From NCBI RefSeq assembly GCF_003363755.1, contig NZ_CP031396.1, positions 186,001-250,000 of the forward strand: a DNA stretch of 64,000 nt. Reading direction: 5' to 3'. The stretch comes from Pseudomonas protegens. GTDB taxonomy: Bacteria; Pseudomonadota; Gammaproteobacteria; Pseudomonadales; Pseudomonadaceae. This document shows, piece by piece, positions 35,598 through 45,155 of the stretch. Position numbers and translations under genes: made by a program. The notes under the pieces were generated by a model, which worked only from the letters and a program-made list of their open reading frames with translations, did not search any database and was not told where the DNA came from. The first letter of the stretch is position 1. Each line of letters starts with the position of its first letter.

Positions 35598-35678
35598 ATA
35601 GCCGGATGTTAGCGTCTGCCCCCTTTTCCCCCCTTGATTTCCGAGGGGGCACGACTGCCGCGATGGCAGGGAACCCTG

Positions 35679-36158
35679 ATGAAAGCAATGCTTCGAACCC
35701 AAGCCGCAGGCCTGGCCCTGCTGCTGGCCGCCGCCAGCCAGACGCTGCAAGCCGCCGCGCAACAGGACTACTGGTACGTGCAGAGCAGCGTCTATACCAA
35801 CCACTGGAGCAACGATCCCGACCACAACAACCACCAGGATCTGATCGGCCTGGAGCGCAACTACGCCGACGGTCAATTGTGGGGCGTGAGCACCTTTCGC
35901 AACTCCTTCTCCCAGCGCTCCTACTACGCCTACGTGGGCAAGGCCTGGGAACACGCCGACTGGCCGGTCTACGCCAAGCTCAGCGGCGGGCTGATCCAGG
36001 GTTACAAGGGCGACTACAAGGACAAGATCCCGTTGAACCACTTTGGCGTGGCACCGGTGCTGATTCCGGCGGTGGGCGTGCACTACGGGCCGGTGGGCAC
36101 CGAGCTGGTGGTGCTGGGCGCTGCCGCAGTGATGGTCAACGTCGGCTACCGCTTCTGA
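35679..36158 (+). CDS. PagP-like lipid A palmitoyltransferase
   Basis: The 159-aa product has a signal peptide (cleaved after LQA or thereabouts) and ends in aromatic residues (GYRF), as expected for an outer-membrane beta-barrel. The segments LWGVSTFRNSFSQRSYYAY and NHFGVAPVLIPAVGVHYGP align by eye with PagP of enterobacteria, and a conserved H lies in TNHW. Proteins of this Pseudomonas family are often mislabelled as glycerol-3-phosphate transporters, whereas P. aeruginosa PagP is of this divergent type. It would transfer palmitate from phospholipid to lipid A. The start was chosen at the ATG leading directly into the signal peptide. Confidence 0.62.
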   Translation: MKAMLRTQAAGLALLLAAASQTLQAAAQQDYWYVQSSVYTNHWSNDPDHNNHQDLIGLERNYADGQLWGVSTFRNSFSQRSYYAYVGKAWEHADWPVYAKLSGGLIQGYKGDYKDKIPLNHFGVAPVLIPAVGVHYGPVGTELVVLGAAAVMVNVGYRF

Positions 36159-36283
36159 GCCCCGGCAAACTCGCACAATCGTACAAGACGCTGTCCCGCT
36201 GCCTTTCCTAGACTCCATCGACCAATGACTGGGGCGCCGCTCCGGGTCTTTGCCTCGGTAATGAGCAAAAGGCGAGCAAACCT

Positions 36284-36982
36284 ATGCAGGTCGAGCAACA
36301 GATGCCGTTCACACAAAGCACGTCAGGTGCTCTGCGCAGGGTGGCCCCGGCCGCGTTGGCCATTGTCCCGGTGAGCATGCTGTTCGGCCTGCTGGCAGGT
36401 CGCGCCGACTGGTCACTGCTGGAGGTGGCACTGGTGGGGCTGCTGGGATTCACCGGCAGCGGTCAGTTCGCCGCCCTGCCCCTGGCCCAGTCGGGAGCCG
36501 GGTTCTTCACCCTGCTGCTGGTCTCGGCTTCGATCAACAGCCGTTACCTGCCCATTGCCTTCACCTCCAGCCCACGGTTGCCCCGGGGGTTCCTGCAAAA
36601 GGCCGGGGCGGCCCATATGCTGGGGGACGAGGCCTACGCCACCGAGCACGAACGGGACAATCCGGTCACGGTGCTGGTGATACGCGCAACGATCTTCCTG
36701 ACCTGGGCACTGGCCGGGGTGCTGGGGGCATGGCTGCCGCTGCAGTGGATCGGCACCGAGGTCAACCTGGGTTACCCGGCCAGCGTGGTGCTGATGTACC
36801 TGTCGCTGGCGCAGTTGCGCAGCCGCTTGAGCCTTGCGCACGAACGTCGTCTGGCCGTCTTGTCGATGGTGGCGCTCTGTGTCGCGGTGACCCTGGTATT
36901 GATCATGCTCCTGGGCACCCTGTACTTCTGGATTCCCAGTGTGCTGATCAGCACTGTCCTGCTTTCCAGGGCCAAGCTATGA
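36284..36982 (+). CDS. AzlC-family branched-chain amino acid exporter subunit
   Basis: The 232-aa protein has several hydrophobic segments and AzlC features (VPVSMLFGLLAGRADWS, GFTGSGQFAALPLA, ASINSRYLPIAF). AzlC and AzlD form an inner-membrane exporter for branched-chain amino acids or analogues. The stop overlaps the AzlD start (ATGA), so both subunits are made together. Confidence 0.88.
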   Translation: MQVEQQMPFTQSTSGALRRVAPAALAIVPVSMLFGLLAGRADWSLLEVALVGLLGFTGSGQFAALPLAQSGAGFFTLLLVSASINSRYLPIAFTSSPRLPRGFLQKAGAAHMLGDEAYATEHERDNPVTVLVIRATIFLTWALAGVLGAWLPLQWIGTEVNLGYPASVVLMYLSLAQLRSRLSLAHERRLAVLSMVALCVAVTLVLIMLLGTLYFWIPSVLISTVLLSRAKL

Positions 36983-37296
36983 GCGATTCGGCCTGGGTCA
37001 CCATCGCTGCGCTACTGGCCACCAGTTGCCTGGTACGGATCATTCCGGCGTTCGTCAGCATCCGCCTGCAACCCGGCCTGCAGCGTTGCCTGGAACGGGT
37101 GCTGCCGGTGGCGGTGTTCATCAACTTTGCGGTGTACATCGCCTTCAGCGAGATGAGCCGCGAGCCCCTGGCAGCCTCGGTGTCCCTGTTGCTGGTGGGG
37201 CTCATTGCCCTGAGCAACAGCCTGGGCCTGATCAGCACCGCGGCGATTGGCACGGCGGCCTATTTTACGGTCCTGCACCTGAGCGCTGCGGCCTGA
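36979..37296 (+). CDS. AzlD-family small exporter subunit
   Basis: The 105-aa protein has three to four membrane segments and the family-like LVRIIPAFVSIRL near the N-terminus. Size and position directly after, and overlapping, the AzlC gene identify it as the small subunit of the same exporter. It is convergent with the lipoprotein gene that follows, whose stop is 18 bases away. Confidence 0.87.
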   Translation: MSDSAWVTIAALLATSCLVRIIPAFVSIRLQPGLQRCLERVLPVAVFINFAVYIAFSEMSREPLAASVSLLLVGLIALSNSLGLISTAAIGTAAYFTVLHLSAAA

Positions 37297-37314
37297 TGCA
37301 GACCGGTTTCGGGA

Positions 37315-37785
37315 CTATGGTTGATCCTCGCAACCCAGTCCCTGGCGCTGGGGTTCTTCGTCCGCCAGGGTCTTGCCGGTACGGGCCATGATCTGCCCCT
37401 GCAAGGCCCGCAACTCACTGCCGTCCAGACGCTTGCAGCTGTTGATTTCCCAGACATCGCCGGTGGCGGTGCTCACCGAGAACAGCCCCCAGTACTCAGT
37501 GGCGCCGGCCTTGGGATCGTTGTAGCCGAGGCTGAAGTCGAAGTAGCCCGGATGCGGCGGCTGGCCGCTGTCGTCCTGCAGGTCACCATCGACAAAGACC
37601 CCGGGTTTGCTCAGTTGATAGTCCTGATGCTTCAAGGCTACCAGCAGCATTTCCTGGGCCTGCTCGCGGGTCAGGCCCGTGGCCTTGACCTCATCCGGCT
37701 GCAGCACGGTACCGGCACAGGCGACGAGTGCCGCGCAGGCCAGGGGCAGGCCCAGCAGCCATGCGTGGGGATTTTTTCTCAGCAC
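37315..37785 (-). CDS. Lipoprotein, likely immunity partner of the adjacent GH73-like effector
   Basis: The 156-aa reverse-strand product starts at a GTG overlapping the stop of the upstream hydrolase gene. It has a signal with lipobox LVAC (Cys23), which places it on a periplasmic membrane face. The mature domain (REQAQEMLLVALKHQDYQL, YFDFSLGYNDPKAGATEYW) has no enzymatic motif. A periplasmic protein coupled to a signal-less peptidoglycan hydrolase is the hallmark of T6SS effector-immunity pairs, and the P. protegens Tge2-Tgi2 pair has this arrangement. Identity as Tgi2 is inference from context. Confidence 0.62.
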   Translation of the reverse strand: MLRKNPHAWLLGLPLACAALVACAGTVLQPDEVKATGLTREQAQEMLLVALKHQDYQLSKPGVFVDGDLQDDSGQPPHPGYFDFSLGYNDPKAGATEYWGLFSVSTATGDVWEINSCKRLDGSELRALQGQIMARTGKTLADEEPQRQGLGCEDQP

Positions 37786-38234
37786 GCCATGCGCCCTCTG
37801 ACCGCGACAATGATCTTCGCCAGGTACTCGGCAAATCCGTTGCGACCACCGGAGGCCGCGTCGCCACTGTTGTAGCCGCTGCGCACCAGGGCCTGGGCGA
37901 ACTCCATGGGGTCGCGCTTGCTGCGCACCGACGAGCCATAGCGCAAGGCGAAGGACTGGGCACACTTCTGGAACGAGTCGAACTTCGCCACCTTGATGCT
38001 GGCGTTGCCCTGGGGCGCCTCGGCCCCGCTCTGCAGGGGCGCTGGGGCATGCAAGGAGAAATAGTTGTTGAGCTCGCGGGCAATGCGTCCGGCGCCGTAC
38101 TGGCTCTCCTGGGCCGCCAGGCCAAGGATGTTTTCCACCGGCAGGTCCAGTTGATCGGCGATCGGCTGGCAGGCTGCCTTGTATTTGCTGACAAAGGTCA
38201 CGGCATTGGTGTTGTTGCACAGTTTGGCGCTCAA
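37779..38234 (-). CDS. GH73-like glucosaminidase, candidate T6SS effector (Tge2-like)
   Basis: I start the gene at TTG 38234 because GAGGGAG stands just upstream; an ATG at 38303 would add 23 residues without a ribosome binding site. The 151-aa product has no signal peptide. ILGLAAQESQYGAGRIARELNNYFSLHA is a glucosaminidase/GH73-type active-site region with the probable catalytic Glu43, and KVAKFDSFQKCAQSFALRYG follows, as in FlgJ-type domains. It would cut the glycan strand of peptidoglycan after delivery to a neighbour's periplasm. The coupled lipoprotein gene supports an effector-immunity role. Confidence 0.65.
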   Translation of the reverse strand: MSAKLCNNTNAVTFVSKYKAACQPIADQLDLPVENILGLAAQESQYGAGRIARELNNYFSLHAPAPLQSGAEAPQGNASIKVAKFDSFQKCAQSFALRYGSSVRSKRDPMEFAQALVRSGYNSGDAASGGRNGFAEYLAKIIVAVRGRMAC

Positions 38235-38458
38235 GATTGCTCCCTCATTTGACTGGTCGATTCCATTTGCCACAGGTGAAACATGCCGATTATAGAGCAG
38301 CATCCAGGCCTTGCCTCAGGCCTACTCATCGATACCAATGACTGATTTCAGGCAAAAAATTGACGCTTTTTTCTCGTTATACACTCTAGATTGCAAGTGA
38401 TTTCTACGTGCCGCGCCTCTTCCTCATGAGCGGCGCCACTTTGAACAAGGACCGCACG

Positions 38459-38671
38459 ATGAACAGTCCTGCCAGTGAAGCAGATGAATACTTGATGATG
38501 CAGGCCGCCCACTGGTGCATCCGCCTGCGTGAGGCCGATTGCAGCCTGGATGAACGCCAGGCGTTCGAAGACTGGCTGCAGAGTGACCCAAGCCATGCCT
38601 TTGAGTACGCCAAAATGCTCGAGGCCTGGGACCTGACCGGGCATCTGTCCCCTTCCCGGCCGACCTGTTGA
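38459..38671 (+). CDS. DUF4880 (FecR N-terminal type) single-domain protein
   Basis: The 70-aa product (AAHWCIRLREADCSLDERQAFEDWLQSDPSHAFEYAKM) matches the N-terminal DUF4880 region of FecR-type anti-sigma regulators. It lacks the membrane segment and periplasmic FecR domain and is not followed by a TonB receptor or preceded by a sigma factor gene. It may be a truncated regulator or a free-standing small protein. An AAGGA precedes the ATG. Confidence 0.68.
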   Translation: MNSPASEADEYLMMQAAHWCIRLREADCSLDERQAFEDWLQSDPSHAFEYAKMLEAWDLTGHLSPSRPTC

Positions 38672-38682
38672 ACGGCTGACAC

Positions 38683-39627
38683 TCACAGGTCGAAGCGGTC
38701 GATGGCCCGACGTCGTTCATTGTCATCACGCATGTCGTAGCTGGCGGTGGTCTGGATATTGGTGTGGTGCGCCAGCTTCTGGGCGATCGACAGGTCATGT
38801 TCCTCGATCACCCGGGTAATGAACGAACGGCGAAAGTCGTGGGGCATGATGCGCACGCCAACCTGGGCGCCCCGCTGGCGGGCGATGTAGTAGATGGCGT
38901 GCTTGCTGATGCGTTCACGGGTGATATGACCACCGCGACGAATCCGGTTGAACAGGAAAGCGTCGTCCTCAAGGCCCGCCGGCAAGTCTGCGCGACGCAG
39001 GTCCAGCCAGGCCTGGAGCTTGTCGAAGGCCCAGGCCGGGGCGTACTTGATCAGCTGTTTGTTGCCCTTGGCCAGCACCTGCAGGCTGCGCTGGACGAAG
39101 TCCACCTGGGCCAGGTCCAGGTTCACCGATTCGGACTTGCGCATGCCCGAGCCATAGAGCACCGCGATGATGGCCGCGTCGCGCACACCCTGGGGCCGCG
39201 GGTCGGCGGCACACACCGCCATCAGGTCCTGGATCAGCCCACGCTTGAGATTGCGCCCCCGGGACAGGCGTGTACCGCCCATGGCCTTGACCGAGCGCAT
39301 TTTCAGCAGATGGTCCTGGCTGATCAGACTGCTGCGCCAGGCCTCGTTCATCACCCCGCGCAGGGCATTGACGTACAGCGACGAGGTATTCGGGGCATAG
39401 CCGTCACGGCGCAATGTGGCCACCAGGGCCGTGACCTGTTCGGGTTGCAGGTGGTGCCAGGGGATGTCCTCAAGGTTGAGTTCGTCATACCCCAGGCGAT
39501 CGGCGGCGTCCTGCAGCACGTAACGCAGGGTCGACTGGCTGGACGGCGCCAGACGGGCCAGGTACAGGCGCAACGGGTTGGCCTTGTGCGCGTTGTCGGC
39601 AACGGCCGGTTGTTCCTGCGAAGTCAT
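38683..39627 (-). CDS. Tyrosine-type site-specific recombinase
   Basis: The 314-aa protein has the catalytic set of tyrosine recombinases: R163 in GSGMRKSE, K190 in the beta-hairpin (AKGNKQ), H263 and R266 in PHDFRR, H287/H288 in LAHHTN and the nucleophile Y297 in ASYD. An N-terminal SAM-like core-binding domain covers ~20-110. No excisionase, phage genes or att repeats are visible nearby, so it is solitary rather than a prophage integrase in place. It is divergent from the arn operon. Confidence 0.88.
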   Translation of the reverse strand: MTSQEQPAVADNAHKANPLRLYLARLAPSSQSTLRYVLQDAADRLGYDELNLEDIPWHHLQPEQVTALVATLRRDGYAPNTSSLYVNALRGVMNEAWRSSLISQDHLLKMRSVKAMGGTRLSRGRNLKRGLIQDLMAVCAADPRPQGVRDAAIIAVLYGSGMRKSESVNLDLAQVDFVQRSLQVLAKGNKQLIKYAPAWAFDKLQAWLDLRRADLPAGLEDDAFLFNRIRRGGHITRERISKHAIYYIARQRGAQVGVRIMPHDFRRSFITRVIEEHDLSIAQKLAHHTNIQTTASYDMRDDNERRRAIDRFDL

Positions 39628-40103
39628 GCTCCCCCCGAAGGCAAAGACGATGCCGGAGCGCAGTTCCCTGCGCCGTTCATGGCCAAGTTCAAGACACCGT
39701 TCAAAGCCTCCTGCAAGCGCGCTTTAAAGTGCTTCTTCAAGCCCTTGAAATGGCTGCCGGCACCCCGTCGCGCTACAACCTTGACAACAAACTGAACACT
39801 AGCTGTCTGGCCCGCGGAAAAACGGACTTTTGCCCTATTTTTCATATTCGTTTCACATTTTTCCGCTTAATCTCAGCCACCAACAAGCCTCCTGCCGAAC
39901 GCAGTGCTTTATCAGGTTGTCAAGATAACACCTTGATCTGCATTTACTTTTAACAAATACCTTTTTTACTCAAACGCTGCATGGATCGCCACCCCGGCCC
40001 AATAACTGGATGAGCCTTGATGACTGCATGACCTCCCCGCGCTCCATCAATCGTTCGTTCGCATCACCCCGTATTTCCGGCATCAGCTAAACCCGAGGTA
40101 ACC
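39628..40103. other. Intergenic region upstream of the arn operon
   Basis: About 475 bases separate the recombinase gene from arnB. The right half (39840-40000) is AT-rich and should hold the arn promoter. One CTTAAT half-site occurs near 39868, but not the direct repeat expected of a PmrA box, and a clear PhoP box was not found. A 38-codon frame at 39679-39795 encoding a Lys/Phe-rich peptide lacks a ribosome binding site. Confidence 0.5.
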
Positions 40104-41243
40104 ATGAACCAGGCTTTCCTTCCTTTCTCGCGCCCGAGTATCGGCGACGAAGAGATAGCTGCAGTGGAGCAGGTTCTGCGCTCCGGCTGGATCACCACCG
40201 GCCCGAAAAACCAGGAACTTGAACAGCAATTCGCCGACCGTGTTGGCGCCCGCCACGCCGTGGCCCTGTCGTCGGCCACCGGCGCCATGCACATCACCCT
40301 GCTGGCCCTGGGCATCGGTCCGGGGGATGAAGTCATCACTCCGTCGCAGACCTGGGTCTCCACCGCCAACATGATCTGCCTGCTGGGGGCGACCCCGGTA
40401 TTCGTCGATGTCGATCCCGACACCCTGATGAGCGACGCCGCCACCATCGAGGCGGCCATTACGCCACGGACCAAGGCCATCATCCCGGTGCACTACGCCG
40501 GCGCCGCCTTCGACCTGGACCCGCTGTACGCCCTGGCGGACAAGCACGGCATCCCGGTGATCGAAGACGCCGCCCACGCCGCCGGCACCACCTATCGCGG
40601 CCGCGCCATCGGCGCGCGGGGCACGGCGATCTTTTCCTTCCATGCCATCAAGAACATGACCTGCGCCGAAGGTGCGATGTTCGTCAGCGACGACCAAGCC
40701 CTGGCCGACCGGGTGCGCATGCTCAAGTTCCACGGTCTGGGGGTGGACGCCTACGATCGCCTGACCCACGGTCGCAAGCCCCAGGCCCAAGTGATCGAGC
40801 CCGGATTCAAGTACAACCTGGCGGACATCAACGCCGCCATCGCCCTGGTACAGCTGCAGCGCCTGGACGACATCAACGCCAAGCGCGAAGTGCTGGCCAA
40901 GGCTTACCTGGAGCGCCTCGAAGGCCTGCCGGTGCAACCCCTGCACCTGCCCCAGTACCCGCAGCAGCACGCCTGGCACCTGTTCATCCTGCGCATCGAC
41001 GCCGAACGCTGCGGCCTGGACCGTGAAGCCTTCATGAAGGGCCTGCAGGAGCAGAACATCGGCACCGGCATCCACTTCATCGCCACTCACCTGCATACCT
41101 ATTATCGACAGCGCTTCGCCGATGTGCGGCTGCCACACACCGAATGGAACTCGGCGCGTCTATGCTCGATCCCACTGTTCCCGGACATGACCCTCGACGA
41201 TGTCGAACGGGTCTCCGATGCCATTGCCAACCTCCTGGACTGA
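40104..41243 (+). CDS. arnB: UDP-4-amino-4-deoxy-L-arabinose--oxoglutarate aminotransferase
   Basis: The 379-aa DegT-family enzyme has [10 protein letters not shown] (PLP-ring Asp at 154) and SFHAIKNMT with the Schiff-base lysine K183. It converts UDP-4-keto-arabinose to UDP-L-Ara4N with glutamate as donor. A GAGGT precedes the ATG. It is the first gene of an eight-gene operon in the order B-C-A-D-T-E-F-ugd, which confirms the assignment. Confidence 0.96.
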   Translation: MNQAFLPFSRPSIGDEEIAAVEQVLRSGWITTGPKNQELEQQFADRVGARHAVALSSATGAMHITLLALGIGPGDEVITPSQTWVSTANMICLLGATPVFVDVDPDTLMSDAATIEAAITPRTKAIIPVHYAGAAFDLDPLYALADKHGIPVIEDAAHAAGTTYRGRAIGARGTAIFSFHAIKNMTCAEGAMFVSDDQALADRVRMLKFHGLGVDAYDRLTHGRKPQAQVIEPGFKYNLADINAAIALVQLQRLDDINAKREVLAKAYLERLEGLPVQPLHLPQYPQQHAWHLFILRIDAERCGLDREAFMKGLQEQNIGTGIHFIATHLHTYYRQRFADVRLPHTEWNSARLCSIPLFPDMTLDDVERVSDAIANLLD

Positions 41244-41248
41244 AGCCT

Positions 41249-42268
41249 TTGAAACCTTACCCAATCCAGTTCGTGTCGATCGTGATTCCGGTCTACAACG
41301 AAGAACAGAGCCTGCCGGAGCTGCTGCGCCGCACCGAAGCGGCCTGCCGCCAGCTCAAGCACGACTTTGAAATCGTCCTGGTGGACGACGGCAGCCGCGA
41401 CCAGTCGGCGACCCTCCTGCAACAAGCCGCCGAGCGCGAAGGCAGCCCCGTAGTGGCGGTGATCCTCAACCGCAACTACGGTCAGCACGCGGCGATCATG
41501 GCCGGCTTCGCGCAGTGCCGCGGTGACGTGGTCATCACCCTCGACGCCGACCTGCAGAACCCGCCGGAAGAAATCCCGCGCCTGGTGGCCCAGGCCGAGC
41601 TCGGCTACGACGTGGTCGGCACTGTGCGCAACAACCGCCAGGACTCGGCCTTCCGTCGCTGGCCGTCGAAGCTGATCAACCTCGCGGTGCAGCGCTCCAC
41701 CGGTGTGGCCATGAGCGACTACGGCTGCATGCTGCGGGCCTACCGCCGCACCATCATCGACGCGATGCTGGCCTGCACCGAACGCAGCACCTTTATCCCG
41801 ATCCTGGCCAACAGCTTCGCCCGGCACACCACCGAGGTGCTGGTAGAGCACGCCGAGCGCGAGCACGGCGACTCCAAGTACAGCCCGATGCGCCTGATCA
41901 ATCTGATGTTCGATCTGATCACCTGCATGACCACCACCCCCCTGCGGCTGCTGAGCATCATCGGTTTCGGCATGGCCGGCGTCGGCGCGCTGTTTGCCCT
42001 GATGCTGATCATCCTGCGGCTGATCTTCGGTGCCACCTGGGCCGGCGACGGCACCTTCGTGCTGTTTGCGGTGCTGTTCGTGTTCACCGGTGGCCAGTTC
42101 ATCGGCATGGGTCTTTTGGGTGAATACCTGGGACGCATGTACAGCGACGTGCGGGCCCGCCCGCGCTTCTTCATCGAAAAAGTCTTGCGCAGCCAGCCGG
42201 CGGTCCCCGCCCCGGCTGTCACTGTCGACGGTTTAACTTCCACTCATACTGATCAGGTTTCGCCATGA
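41249..42268 (+). CDS. arnC: Undecaprenyl-phosphate 4-deoxy-4-formamido-L-arabinose transferase
   Basis: The gene starts at TTG 41249, five bases after the arnB stop, giving 339 residues as in other ArnC proteins. It is a GT2 glycosyltransferase: IVIPVYNEE at the N-terminus, VDDGSRDQS, and the metal-binding [11 protein letters not shown]. Two C-terminal membrane segments (about residues 230-290) anchor it to the inner membrane. It moves Ara4-formyl-N from UDP to undecaprenyl phosphate. It overlaps arnA by four bases. Confidence 0.95.
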   Translation: MKPYPIQFVSIVIPVYNEEQSLPELLRRTEAACRQLKHDFEIVLVDDGSRDQSATLLQQAAEREGSPVVAVILNRNYGQHAAIMAGFAQCRGDVVITLDADLQNPPEEIPRLVAQAELGYDVVGTVRNNRQDSAFRRWPSKLINLAVQRSTGVAMSDYGCMLRAYRRTIIDAMLACTERSTFIPILANSFARHTTEVLVEHAEREHGDSKYSPMRLINLMFDLITCMTTTPLRLLSIIGFGMAGVGALFALMLIILRLIFGATWAGDGTFVLFAVLFVFTGGQFIGMGLLGEYLGRMYSDVRARPRFFIEKVLRSQPAVPAPAVTVDGLTSTHTDQVSP

Positions 42269-44271
42269 GCAATAAAGCTGTTGTCTTCGCCTACCACGAT
42301 ATTGGCTGTGCGGGCATCGAAGCCCTGCTCAATGCAGGCTACGAGATCGCTGCCGTGTTCACCCACGCCGACGATCCCAAGGAGAACACCTTCTACGGCT
42401 CCGTCGCCCAGCTGTGCGCCCGCAAAGGCATTGCCGTGCATGCCCCGGAAGATGCCAACCACCCGCTGTGGATCGAGCGCATCAGCAAACTCGACCCGGA
42501 CTACCTGTTCTCCTTCTACTACCGCAATCTGCTGAGCGAACCCCTGCTGGCCACTGCCCGCAAAGGTGCGTTCAACCTGCACGGCTCGCTGCTGCCGAGC
42601 TACCGCGGCCGCGCACCGGCCAACTGGGTGCTGGTCAAGGGCGAAACCGAGACCGGCGTGACCCTGCACCGCATGGTCAAGCGTGCCGACGCCGGGGCCA
42701 TCATCGCCCAGCAGCGCGTGGCCATCGAACGCAGCGACACCGCCCTGAGCCTGCACCACAAACTGCGTGACGCCGCTGCCAGCCTGCTAGGCGACACCCT
42801 GCCGGCGCTGGCCCAGGGCAAGATCACCGAGACCGCCCAGGACGAATCCAAGGCCAGCTACTACGGTCGCCGTACCGCAGCCGATGGCAAGATCGAGTGG
42901 AAGCGCCCCGCCGAAGAGCTGTTCAACCTGGTACGCGCAGTGACCCAGCCTTACCCGGGCGCCTTCTGCGCCGTCGGCGAGCACAAGCTGATCGTCTGGA
43001 GCGCCGAAGTTGCCAAGGGCAACGAAGGCCAGGCCCCGGGGCGGGTCATCAGCGTCGACCCGCTGCGCATCGCCTGTGGCGAAGACTCCCTGGTGATCAC
43101 CTCCGGCCAGCGCAACGCCAACGGCCTGTACCTGGGTGGCCCGCAACTGGCCAATGAGCTGGGTCTGGTGGACGGCTCCCTGCTGCGCGGTGCCGAGTCC
43201 GGCCGCAAGCCACGCCGCACCCGTGTGCTGATCCTTGGTGTCAACGGCTTTATCGGTAACCACCTGTCCGAGCGCCTGCTGCGTGACGACAAGTACGACG
43301 TCTACGGCCTGGACATCGGCTCGGACGCCATCGAGCGCCTGCGCAGCCATCCGAACTTCCACTTCGTCGAAGGCGATATCAGCATCCACTCCGAGTGGAT
43401 CGAATATCACATCAAGAAGTGCGACGTGGTCCTGCCGCTGGTGGCCATCGCCACCCCGATCGAATACACCCGCAACCCACTGCGCGTGTTCGAGCTGGAC
43501 TTCGAAGAGAACCTCAAGCTGGTTCGCTACTGCGTCAAGTACAACAAGCGGGTGATCTTCCCATCGACCTCGGAAGTCTATGGCATGTGCCAGGACAACA
43601 ACTTCGACGAAGACAGCTCCAACCTGATCGTGGGTCCGATCAACAAGCAGCGCTGGATCTACTCGGTGTCCAAGCAGTTGCTGGACCGGGTGATCTGGGC
43701 CTACGGCGCCAAGGGCCTGAACTTCACCCTGTTCCGTCCGTTCAACTGGATGGGCCCGCGCCTGGACCGCCTGGACTCGGCCCGTATCGGCAGCTCCCGC
43801 GCCATCACCCAGCTGATCCTCAACCTGGTGGAAGGCACCCCGATCCGTCTGTTCGACGGTGGCGAGCAGAAGCGCTGCTTCACTGACATCGCCGACGGCA
43901 TCGAGGCCCTGGCGCGCATCGTCGACAACGACAACGACTGCTGCAACGGCCAGATCATCAACATCGGCAACCCGGACAACGAAGCCAGCATCCGCCAGTT
44001 GGGCGAAGAACTGCTGCGTCAGTTCGAAGCTCACCCGCTGCGCAGCAACTTCCCGCCGTTCGCCGGTTTCCGCGACGTCGAGAGCAAGGCGTTCTACGGT
44101 GCCGGCTACCAGGACGTGGAACACCGCAAGCCCAGCATCGCCAACGCCAAGCGCCTGCTGAACTGGGAGCCGACCGTGGAGATGAGCCAAACCATCGGCA
44201 ACACCCTGGACTTCTTCCTGCGCGAAGCCATGCTGGAAATCGCCGATCGTTCCAAAGAAGAAGCTCGCTGA
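42265..44271 (+). CDS. arnA: Bifunctional UDP-Ara4N formyltransferase / UDP-glucuronate decarboxylase
   Basis: The 668-aa protein joins two enzymes. Residues ~1-300 are a formyltransferase with the catalytic triad N104, H106 ([13 protein letters not shown]) and D142. Residues ~315-668 are an SDR-fold dehydrogenase/decarboxylase with GVNGFIG for NAD binding and STSEVYG with the active-site Tyr. It oxidatively decarboxylates UDP-glucuronate and formylates UDP-Ara4N. Its start overlaps arnC, and its last base is the first of arnD. Confidence 0.97.
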   Translation: MSNKAVVFAYHDIGCAGIEALLNAGYEIAAVFTHADDPKENTFYGSVAQLCARKGIAVHAPEDANHPLWIERISKLDPDYLFSFYYRNLLSEPLLATARKGAFNLHGSLLPSYRGRAPANWVLVKGETETGVTLHRMVKRADAGAIIAQQRVAIERSDTALSLHHKLRDAAASLLGDTLPALAQGKITETAQDESKASYYGRRTAADGKIEWKRPAEELFNLVRAVTQPYPGAFCAVGEHKLIVWSAEVAKGNEGQAPGRVISVDPLRIACGEDSLVITSGQRNANGLYLGGPQLANELGLVDGSLLRGAESGRKPRRTRVLILGVNGFIGNHLSERLLRDDKYDVYGLDIGSDAIERLRSHPNFHFVEGDISIHSEWIEYHIKKCDVVLPLVAIATPIEYTRNPLRVFELDFEENLKLVRYCVKYNKRVIFPSTSEVYGMCQDNNFDEDSSNLIVGPINKQRWIYSVSKQLLDRVIWAYGAKGLNFTLFRPFNWMGPRLDRLDSARIGSSRAITQLILNLVEGTPIRLFDGGEQKRCFTDIADGIEALARIVDNDNDCCNGQIINIGNPDNEASIRQLGEELLRQFEAHPLRSNFPPFAGFRDVESKAFYGAGYQDVEHRKPSIANAKRLLNWEPTVEMSQTIGNTLDFFLREAMLEIADRSKEEAR

Positions 44272-45155
44272 TGCAAGCAGGTCTGCGCATTGATGTCGAT
44301 ACCTACCGCGGCACCCGGGAGGGGGTGCCACGGCTGCTCGAATCGCTGGAGGAAGCCGGGGTCAAGGCCACGTTCTTCTTCAGCGTCGGGCCGGACAACA
44401 TGGGGCGCCACCTGTGGCGCCTGATCCGTCCGCAGTTCCTCTGGAAAATGCTGCGCTCCAATGCCGCGGGCCTGTACGGCTGGGACATTCTCCTGGCCGG
44501 CACGGCCTGGCCGGGCAAACCCATCGGCCGCGACCTGGGGCACTTGATGCGCCAGACCCTGGCCGCCGGTCATGAAGTCGGCCTGCACGCCTGGGATCAT
44601 CACGGCTGGCAGGCCAACACCGGGCGCTGGAGTCAGGCACAGCTGATCGAACAGATCCGCCGTGGCGTCGACAGCCTCAACGATATTCTCGGGCAAGCGG
44701 TGAGCTGCTCGGCGTCTGCCGGTTGGCGCGCCGATGAACGCGTCATCGAAGCCAAGCAACAGTTCGGCTTTCGCTACAACAGCGACTGCCGTGGCCAGAG
44801 CCTGTTCCGGCCAAGACTGGCGGACGGCAGCCTGGGCGCCCCACAGATTCCGGTGGACCTGCCGACCTTCGACGAAGTGGTCGGGCCGGTGGTGGCCGCC
44901 AAGGATTTCAACCGCTACATCCTCGACCGGTTCAGTCCGGACAAACTCAATGTCTACACCGTGCATGCAGAAGTAGAAGGGATTCTCATGGCCAATGATT
45001 TCCGCCAGTTGCTGGCCAGTGCCAAGCAACGCGACATCCACTTTCAACCCCTGGGGCAGATGCTCCCGGCGGATCTGGCCAGCCTGCCGGCAGGCAAGGT
45101 CGTGCGTGGCACGCTGCAAGGCCGGGAAGGCTGGCTGGGAGTGCAAGGCGCATGA
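44271..45155 (+). CDS. arnD: 4-deoxy-4-formamido-arabinose-phosphoundecaprenol deformylase
   Basis: The 294-aa protein is a polysaccharide-deacetylase-fold enzyme with the metal site DVD (D8, D10) and H106-x3-H110 ([10 protein letters not shown]). It removes the formyl group from undecaprenyl-phosphate-Ara4FN at the inner membrane. The ATG overlaps the arnA stop (TGATG) and the gene overlaps arnT by four bases. Confidence 0.95.
   Translation: MQAGLRIDVDTYRGTREGVPRLLESLEEAGVKATFFFSVGPDNMGRHLWRLIRPQFLWKMLRSNAAGLYGWDILLAGTAWPGKPIGRDLGHLMRQTLAAGHEVGLHAWDHHGWQANTGRWSQAQLIEQIRRGVDSLNDILGQAVSCSASAGWRADERVIEAKQQFGFRYNSDCRGQSLFRPRLADGSLGAPQIPVDLPTFDEVVGPVVAAKDFNRYILDRFSPDKLNVYTVHAEVEGILMANDFRQLLASAKQRDIHFQPLGQMLPADLASLPAGKVVRGTLQGREGWLGVQGA

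Noticed and set aside
38683..39627. Prophage
   Set aside because: Only a recombinase is present; no phage structural, lysis or repressor genes lie nearby.
39679..39795. 38-codon frame for a cationic peptide rich in Lys and Phe upstream of arnB
   Set aside because: Attractive near a cationic-peptide resistance operon, but it lacks a ribosome binding site and both strands are open here, so coding cannot be supported.
39840..40000. PmrA or PhoP box upstream of the arn operon
   Set aside because: Only single half-sites (one CTTAAT) were found, not the direct repeat required.
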